Part shown: positions 59,379-64,000 of the stretch, piece by piece | Layout: every line of letters starts with the position of its first letter | Position numbering within the stretch: the stretch's first letter is position 1 | NCBI RefSeq assembly: GCF_021554725.1 | Contig: NZ_JAIZDP010000004.1 | Coordinates: 1 to 64,000 of the forward strand | DNA from: Sinomonas notoginsengisoli | GTDB lineage: Bacteria; Actinomycetota; Actinomycetes; Actinomycetales; Micrococcaceae | Reading direction: 5' to 3' | Length of the DNA: 64,000 bases | Position numbers and translations under genes: made by a program | The notes under the pieces: model-generated | What the model was told of the DNA's origin: nothing | What the model saw: only the letters and a program-made list of their open reading frames with translations | Databases searched by the model: none

Positions 59379-60478
59379 CCGGGACGCCCATCGCCTCGGT
59401 GGCGGCCGATGCGTACCGGATCCCCACCGACGCTCCGGAGGCCGATGGGACCTTCGCCTGGGATTCGACGACGATCGTGGTCGTCCAGGTCACCACCGGC
59501 GAGGCCACGGGCGTCGGCTATACGTACGGCCCCGCGGCGCTCGTGGGATTCATCACTGAACTGCTCGAGCCCGCGGTGCGCGGCATGGACGCCCTCGCCG
59601 TGCCCGCCTGTGCCGAAGCCATGGCGCGTGCCCTGCGGAACGCCGGGCAGTCCGGGGCCGGTGCATACGCGGCGTCGGCCGTGGACTGCGCCCTGTGGGA
59701 CCTCGCCGCCCGACTGAACGGCATGCCCCTGCACACACTCCTCGGCGCCGCCCGCGCTGAGGTTCCCGTCTACGGAAGCGGTGGCTTCACGAGCTACTCG
59801 GACGAGCAGCTCACGGACCAGCTGACGGGCTGGACCCGTGAGGAGCGGATTCCTCGGGTGAAGATCAAGATTGGCGAGGACCGTGGGCAGGAGGAGGCCC
59901 GCGACATCGAACGCATGCTGCTCGCCCGGGATGCGATCGGCACCGACGCCGAGCTTTTCGTCGACGCGAACGGCGCCTATACCCCTAAGCAGGCGATGAG
60001 GGTGGCCCGCGCCGCGGGCGAGGCGGGCATCTCCTGGTTCGAGGAGCCGGTCTCGAGCGAGGACCTTTCCGGACTCAGGCAGGTGCGCGAGTCCGTCGGC
60101 GTGGACGTCGCCGCAGGCGAGTACCTCACCCGGCTCGCGGACGCGGAGCGGATGTGCGCCTCCCGTGCAGTCAACTGCCTGCAGGCGGACGTGACGCGCT
60201 GCGGCGGGATCACCATCTGGCTGCGCATCGCCGCCGTCGCGCAAGCGCACGGGCTGGGCTTCTCAGGCCACTGCGCGCCCGCCATCTCCGCAGCGCCTGC
60301 TGCGGCCGCCCCGGGCCTGCGGCATCTTGAGTGGTTCCACGACCACGTGCGGGTCGAGGAGATGCTCTTCGATGGAACCCTTGATCCCACCGGCGGCATG
60401 ATCGCTCCGGACCCAGACATTCCGGGGAACGGGCTGGTCTTCCGCTCCGCCGACGCCGAGCAGTACCGGGTGGTATGA
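59375..60478 (+). CDS. enolase-superfamily (mandelate racemase/muconate lactonizing) enzyme
   Basis: 367 residues. Catalytic pattern of the superfamily is complete: KxK in VKIKIGEDRG, metal ligands Asp in LFVDANGAY, Glu in SWFEEPVSS and Glu in AAGEYLTRL, and His in FSGHCAPAIS. The His general base suggests a sugar-acid dehydratase (MR subgroup), but substrate is not determinable. Translationally coupled to the TPP enzyme; last gene of the operon. Confidence 0.88.
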   Translation: MTGTPIASVAADAYRIPTDAPEADGTFAWDSTTIVVVQVTTGEATGVGYTYGPAALVGFITELLEPAVRGMDALAVPACAEAMARALRNAGQSGAGAYAASAVDCALWDLAARLNGMPLHTLLGAARAEVPVYGSGGFTSYSDEQLTDQLTGWTREERIPRVKIKIGEDRGQEEARDIERMLLARDAIGTDAELFVDANGAYTPKQAMRVARAAGEAGISWFEEPVSSEDLSGLRQVRESVGVDVAAGEYLTRLADAERMCASRAVNCLQADVTRCGGITIWLRIAAVAQAHGLGFSGHCAPAISAAPAAAAPGLRHLEWFHDHVRVEEMLFDGTLDPTGGMIAPDPDIPGNGLVFRSADAEQYRVV

Positions 60479-60529
60479 CCAACGAGGGCGGCTTGGGACC
60501 GTCGTTCGTGAGACTGTCCCGGCCAGACC

Positions 60530-60576
60530 CACGACGCCGGTGGCCCGCCCACGGCGGGCGAGTCACCGGCGTCGTG
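60530..60576. terminator. bidirectional terminator after the sugar-acid operon
   Basis: Outer 13-bp stem CACGACGCCGGTG / CACCGGCGTCGTG and inner 7-bp stem GCCCGCC / GGCGGGC, separated on one side by a 4-nt bulge. Between converging stops. Confidence 0.75.
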
Positions 60577-60592
60577 CGCACCACGGTGCGGA

Positions 60593-61447
60593 TCAGGCGA
60601 AGTCTGAGACCGCCGGGTCCGGTCCGATGCGGCCCGCCCCACCCTTGTCCAGGGCGCTGATGGCCGCGATCTCCTCCGCGTCCAGCTCGAGGGCGAGCGC
60701 CGTCCAGTTCTGCGCGAGGCGTTCCGGGTTGACGGACTTGGGGATCACGACGTTGCCGATGGCCAAGTGCCAGCCGAGCACCACGTTCGGGATGCTCACA
60801 CCGTGGGCGTTCGCGATGCGGCCGAGCACCGGGTCCGCCAGGAGGTCCTTGCCTTGGCCGAGCGGCGACCACGCCTCATGCAGGATGCCCTTGGACTCCT
60901 CATACGCCCGCAGCTCGTCCTGCTGGAAGTACGGGTGTGTCTCGACCTGGTTGATCACCGGCAGGACGCCGGTCTCGCGCTCGACCTCGCCCAGCGCCTC
61001 GATCGTGAAGTTGGAGACCCCGATCGAGCGGACGCGACCGGACTCCTTGAGCTTGGCCAGCTCCTCCCACGTTTGGAGGTACAGGCCGCGCTTCGGCTGG
61101 AGCCAGTGGATAAGGTACAGGTCCACGTAGTCAAGGCCGAGGTTCTCCAGGGACGCCTCGAACGCGTCAGCCGTCGTCTCGCGGCCCTGATCCGCGTTCC
61201 AGAGCTTGGTGGTGATGAAGAGGTCCTCGCGCTCCAGATCGGAGGAGGCGATTGCGCGCCCCACGCCCTTCTCGTTGCGGTACGCGGCCGCCGTGTCGAT
61301 GTGGCGGTAGCCCACACGGAACGCCTCGCCGACAACGTGCTCGGCGACCGCGTCCTCCACCTGCCACACCCCGTAGCCGAGCTGCGGGATGGTGTGGCCG
61401 TCGTGGAAGGTGAGCACAGGGGAAGTCAGTGTCTGCCCAGAAGTCAT
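60593..61447 (-). CDS. aldo/keto reductase (2,5-diketo-D-gluconate reductase-like)
   Basis: 284 residues, AKR5-type. GYRHIDTAAAYRNEKGVGRA (Asp/Tyr), FITTKLWNADQGRE (Lys), YLIHWLQPKRGLY (His), SIGVSNFTIEAL and VVIPKSVNPERL (NADPH site). ATG 61447 with AGGA about 8 nt upstream; an in-frame ATG at 61456 is the alternative. It converges on the sugar-acid operon, and its family reduces keto-gluconates, so a metabolic link is plausible but not shown. Confidence 0.9.
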   Translation of the reverse strand: MTSGQTLTSPVLTFHDGHTIPQLGYGVWQVEDAVAEHVVGEAFRVGYRHIDTAAAYRNEKGVGRAIASSDLEREDLFITTKLWNADQGRETTADAFEASLENLGLDYVDLYLIHWLQPKRGLYLQTWEELAKLKESGRVRSIGVSNFTIEALGEVERETGVLPVINQVETHPYFQQDELRAYEESKGILHEAWSPLGQGKDLLADPVLGRIANAHGVSIPNVVLGWHLAIGNVVIPKSVNPERLAQNWTALALELDAEEIAAISALDKGGAGRIGPDPAVSDFA

Positions 61448-61549
61448 GCGGTCCATCCTGCCACCGGAAGCGGCGCAGACCACGGGTTCTGCACGAATTC
61501 CCAGCAGACTTCGCCCAGCGCGAACTCTGGAATATCTACGGGCCCGGCG

Positions 61550-61990
61550 TCAGCGGTGCATGAGCTCCTCGGCCTCTTGGACATGCTCGGACACGGTCGC
61601 GGCCCGGCGCTGCACCGACAACGCGCCCACGGGGACCGGGCCGACGGCTAGGCGCGCCATCGCGGCGGCCTCGGCCGTGGTGGCCAGGGCGTTGCCGGCA
61701 CGGGACAGCGCGCGGTGCACCGCGGCGAACTCGCCCGGGATGTCGAGCCCCTCGCTGGGCGCGCGCTTCTGCGCCTCCATGCAGACCGCCCGCACACGCG
61801 GCAGGAGCTTGGCCAGGCCGTTGCCGATCACGAGCAGCTCACTGTAGAGCACGTCGTCGTCGATGCCCTCGAGGATCTGGTGGTACCGGTCGAGTCCGCG
61901 GCGGAAGCGGTCGTGCGCGCGTCGCCACAGGCCCTTGCCGAGTTCGGCGTCATCGCGCCGGTTCGCGAGTGCGGACTTGATGAACCCCAT
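61550..61990 (-). CDS. conserved-looking hypothetical helical protein
   Basis: 146 residues, predicted all-helical, no membrane segment or signal. MGFIKSALANRRDDAELGKG, RFRRGLDRYHQILEGIDDDV and SVQRRAATVSEHVQEAEELM are the clearest segments. I do not recognise a family. It begins 7 nt after the bpa stop, so is co-transcribed with the proteasome activator; a link to protein turnover is only positional. Confidence 0.75.
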   Translation of the reverse strand: MGFIKSALANRRDDAELGKGLWRRAHDRFRRGLDRYHQILEGIDDDVLYSELLVIGNGLAKLLPRVRAVCMEAQKRAPSEGLDIPGEFAAVHRALSRAGNALATTAEAAAMARLAVGPVPVGALSVQRRAATVSEHVQEAEELMHR

Positions 61991-61997
61991 CGGGCGT

Positions 61998-62687
61998 TTA
62001 GAGGTACTGGCCCGGGCCGTGCTCCGGGCGATTCGGGTCGCCGGGGCGTTGGCCGGCGCCCTGAGCTGCCCGCTGCGGCTCGCCGTTCTCGCCGATGACC
62101 ACGCCGGGGGCGATCATCGTCCCGGGCGGGAGCTGGCGAAGCTGCACCTGGGCGGCCGCGAGCTGGTGGGCGGCCTGCTGCGCCGCGATGGCCGTCTGGA
62201 TGCCGTGGAACAGGCCCTCGAGCCAGCCGACGAGCTGTGCTTGGGCCACGCGGAGCTCGGGCTCCGAGGGGACCGACTCGTCGGAGAACGGCAGGGAGAT
62301 GCGGTGCAGCTCGTCAACAAGCTCGGGTGCGAGACCGTCCTCGAGCTCGGCGATGGAGCGCTCGTGGATCTCGGCGAGGCGCTCGCGTGCTGCCTCGTCC
62401 AGCGGGGCGCCCTTCACCTCCTCGAGAAGCTGGCGGATCATCGTTCCGATCCGCATCACCTTGGCGGGCTGGTCCACGAGCTCCTGAAGGTTGGCCCGCT
62501 TGGCGGGCTGCTGGGCGGACGACGCCGCGTGGTCGGCGTCCGCACTCGGGGCGCCGTCGCGCGGGGCCTGGCCGGCGAACCCGTGGCCAGGAGCATGGTG
62601 CGCGGCGCCGTCAATGGGGGTTCCCTCAACCGGTTCCTCGGCGCGGTTGCCCGCTCCTGGCATGTGCTCGCTCCCCGCTGCAGTCAT
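61998..62687 (-). CDS. bpa: bacterial proteasome activator Bpa/PafE
   Basis: 229 residues. Disordered N-terminus (~1-65), a conserved helical core (ELVDQPAKVMRIGTMIRQLL, ERLAEIHERSIAELEDGLAP, LVGWLEGLFHGIQTAIAAQQ) and a flexible tail that ends exactly in GQYL, the motif that docks on the 20S proteasome alpha ring. Forms an ATP-independent ring that feeds proteins to the proteasome. Proteasome genes are not in this window. ATG 62687; a GAGTAT box is 6 nt upstream. Confidence 0.93.
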   Translation of the reverse strand: MTAAGSEHMPGAGNRAEEPVEGTPIDGAAHHAPGHGFAGQAPRDGAPSADADHAASSAQQPAKRANLQELVDQPAKVMRIGTMIRQLLEEVKGAPLDEAARERLAEIHERSIAELEDGLAPELVDELHRISLPFSDESVPSEPELRVAQAQLVGWLEGLFHGIQTAIAAQQAAHQLAAAQVQLRQLPPGTMIAPGVVIGENGEPQRAAQGAGQRPGDPNRPEHGPGQYL

Positions 62688-62765
62688 GTCGCCATACTCT
62701 CACGGGCGCCGGACAACCTCGACTGGGACGGGGCGCAAGGCCGGCCGCGCGCCGTCGTGCGCCGG

Positions 62766-63749
62766 TCAGATGGTGAGAAGGATCTTGCCCACGTGCTCGC
62801 CCGAGTCGAAGTACTCGTGTGCGGCCACGACGTTGGCGAGGGGGAAGGTCTTGTCGACGAGCGGCTTGATGCGACCGTCTGCGACGAGGGGCCAGACGTG
62901 CTCCTTGACGGCCGCCATGATCGCCCCCTTCTCCTCCACGGGGCGGGGACGGAGCGACGTCGCAATGACGGCGGCGCGCTTGTTCATGAGCATGCCGAGG
63001 TTGAGCTCGGCCTTCGCCCCGCCCTGGAGGCCGATGATGACGAGCCGGCCGTAGGTCGCGAGCGCCTCGACATTCCGCTCGAGGTACTTCGCACCCACCA
63101 CATCGAGGATCACGTCCGCGCCGTGGCCGTCAGTCGCCTCGCGGAGTGCCTCGACGAAGTCCTGCTCCTTGTAGTTGATGGCAATGTCCACGCCCAGGAA
63201 CGCGCGCGCCGCCGAGACTTTCTCCTCCGTGCCGGCCGTCGCCGCGACCCGAACCCCGTAGGCCCTGGCCATCTGGACCGCCATGGTCCCGATGCCGCCC
63301 GTGGCGCCGTGGACGAGAAGGAGTTCACCCGGCTGCAGCTGGGCCGTCATGAAGAGGTTGGAGTACACGGTGGCGGCCGTCTCGGCGAGGGCGGCTGCGG
63401 TCACCACGTCCACGCCCTGGGGGATGCGCACCACCTGTTCGGCCCGCACGGCGACCTTTTCGGCGTAACCGCCTCCTGCCAGGAGTGCCATGACCTTGTC
63501 CCCAACGGAGAAAGGCCGGGTCACGTCGGGCCCGAAGGCAGCGATGCGCCCTGAGACCTCGAGTCCGGGGATCTCGGACGCTCCGGGCGGCGGCGGGTAG
63601 AAGCCGCGGCGCTGCTGGACATCGGCCCGGTTGATGCCCGCGGCCACAACGTCGATGAGCACCTCCCCCGGACCGGGCACGGGAGCGTCGACCTCGCGGA
63701 CCTGCAGGACCTCCGGCCCCCCTGGCTCAGTGATGAAAACGGCCTTCAT
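62766..63749 (-). CDS. zinc-free NAD(P)H:quinone oxidoreductase (MDR/zeta-crystallin type)
   Basis: 327 residues. GroES-like N-terminal domain with VVAAGINRADVQQRRGFYPP and PGLEVSGRI; cofactor domain with LLVHGATGGIGTMAVQMARA and a Tyr in NYKEQDF typical of NADPH-dependent quinone oxidoreductases. No zinc-ligand Cys pattern. ATG 63749 with GGAGGAG about 10 nt upstream. Substrate probably quinones or other enones. Confidence 0.92.
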   Translation of the reverse strand: MKAVFITEPGGPEVLQVREVDAPVPGPGEVLIDVVAAGINRADVQQRRGFYPPPPGASEIPGLEVSGRIAAFGPDVTRPFSVGDKVMALLAGGGYAEKVAVRAEQVVRIPQGVDVVTAAALAETAATVYSNLFMTAQLQPGELLLVHGATGGIGTMAVQMARAYGVRVAATAGTEEKVSAARAFLGVDIAINYKEQDFVEALREATDGHGADVILDVVGAKYLERNVEALATYGRLVIIGLQGGAKAELNLGMLMNKRAAVIATSLRPRPVEEKGAIMAAVKEHVWPLVADGRIKPLVDKTFPLANVVAAHEYFDSGEHVGKILLTI

Positions 63750-63823
63750 ACTTGTGCTGCTCCTCCCCCGCTGGGGCGTCGGTTTCACGAGGTCACTGCA
63801 CTGTGAAACACTACTAGGCACAA

Positions 63824-63911
63824 GGAAGGTTGTCCGAGCGGCCGATGGAGCTGGTCTTGAAAACCAGTGTGCGGTAACCCCGTACCAAGGGTTCAAATCC
63901 CTTACCTTCCG
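63824..63911 (+). tRNA. tRNA-Ser (anticodon TGA)
   Basis: 88 nt with the long variable arm of class II tRNAs (TGTGCGGTAACCCCGTACCAA region). Acceptor GGAAGGT/ACCTTCC, anticodon stem CTGGT/ACCAG around CTTGAAA (anticodon TGA, codon TCA), T arm GGGTTCAAATCCC, discriminator G. CCA not encoded. Confidence 0.95.
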
Positions 63912-63917
63912 CTGGAA

Positions 63918-63953
63918 CAGGAACGGCGCCCCGCATCTGGGGCGCCGTTCCTG
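63918..63953 (+). terminator. terminator of tRNA-Ser
   Basis: Perfect 15-bp stem (CAGGAACGGCGCCCC / GGGGCGCCGTTCCTG) with a 6-nt loop, 6 nt after the tRNA. Confidence 0.75.
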
Positions 63954-64000
63954 CGTAACGGGACCCTCGGCGTCGAGACCCCCTTGAAAAGTGTCGGAAC

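Overview
The window comes from a high-GC Gram-positive chromosome. Actinobacterial markers include CarD beside ispD-ispF, a SenX3-RegX3 pair facing phoU, the GlgE glucan pathway, a Bpa-type proteasome activator ending in GQYL, and many genes whose start codon lies 6-7 nt after a TANNNT -10 box. Gene content and the fused maltokinase-GlgB suggest Micrococcales, probably Micrococcaceae (Arthrobacter/Sinomonas-like). That placement is inference.

Layout. 0.25-13.0 kb: glycogen/trehalose block (glgE, treS and maltokinase-glgB on minus; glgP divergent; glgX). 13.2-16.5 kb: nitrilase-family hydrolase, rlmB, cysS. 16.6-20.4 kb: a lipoprotein, a membrane protein and a NarL-type two-component system, inserted between cysS and ispF, which adjoin in mycobacteria; two of these four genes are frameshifted. 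20.4-33.9 kb: core genes (ispF, ispD, carD, LpqE-like lipoprotein, regX3, senX3, phoU, gpmA, methyltransferase, DUF2516, cystathionine gamma-synthase-like enzyme, tmk, holB, lipoprotein peptidase, HAD phosphatase). 34.1 kb: tRNA-Thr. 34.3-37.0 kb: SPW-repeat protein, universal stress protein, epimerase-like protein, DUF6328. 37.1-49.2 kb: a heptose/glycan cluster (GT2, two HldE-like kinase/nucleotidyltransferases, GmhA, GmhB, three GT9, two GT4, one SDR). 49.3-54.7 kb: a SigB/SigF-type sigma factor and stress-type genes (topoisomerase IB, SDR, DUF2795, coiled-coil membrane protein, Vsr). 54.8-60.5 kb: an operon for oxidative sugar-acid metabolism (gluconate-dehydrogenase-like subunits, TPP enzyme, enolase-superfamily dehydratase). 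60.6-63.9 kb: aldo/keto reductase, hypothetical protein, bpa, quinone oxidoreductase, tRNA-Ser.

How parts fit. The first block interconverts trehalose, maltose-1-phosphate and alpha-glucan. The senX3-phoU intergenic region carries a phased PHO-box-like repeat, so that pair probably senses phosphate. The heptose cluster encodes all enzymes to make ADP-D-glycero-beta-D-manno-heptose from sedoheptulose-7-phosphate, plus six glycosyltransferases, in an organism without LPS. Six GNNT-N15-17-GGGTA elements sit upstream of genes on both sides of the sigma factor, suggesting that parts of the glycan cluster, the stress genes and the sugar-acid operon form one general-stress regulon. The most noteworthy system here is this heptose cluster with its possible SigF control.
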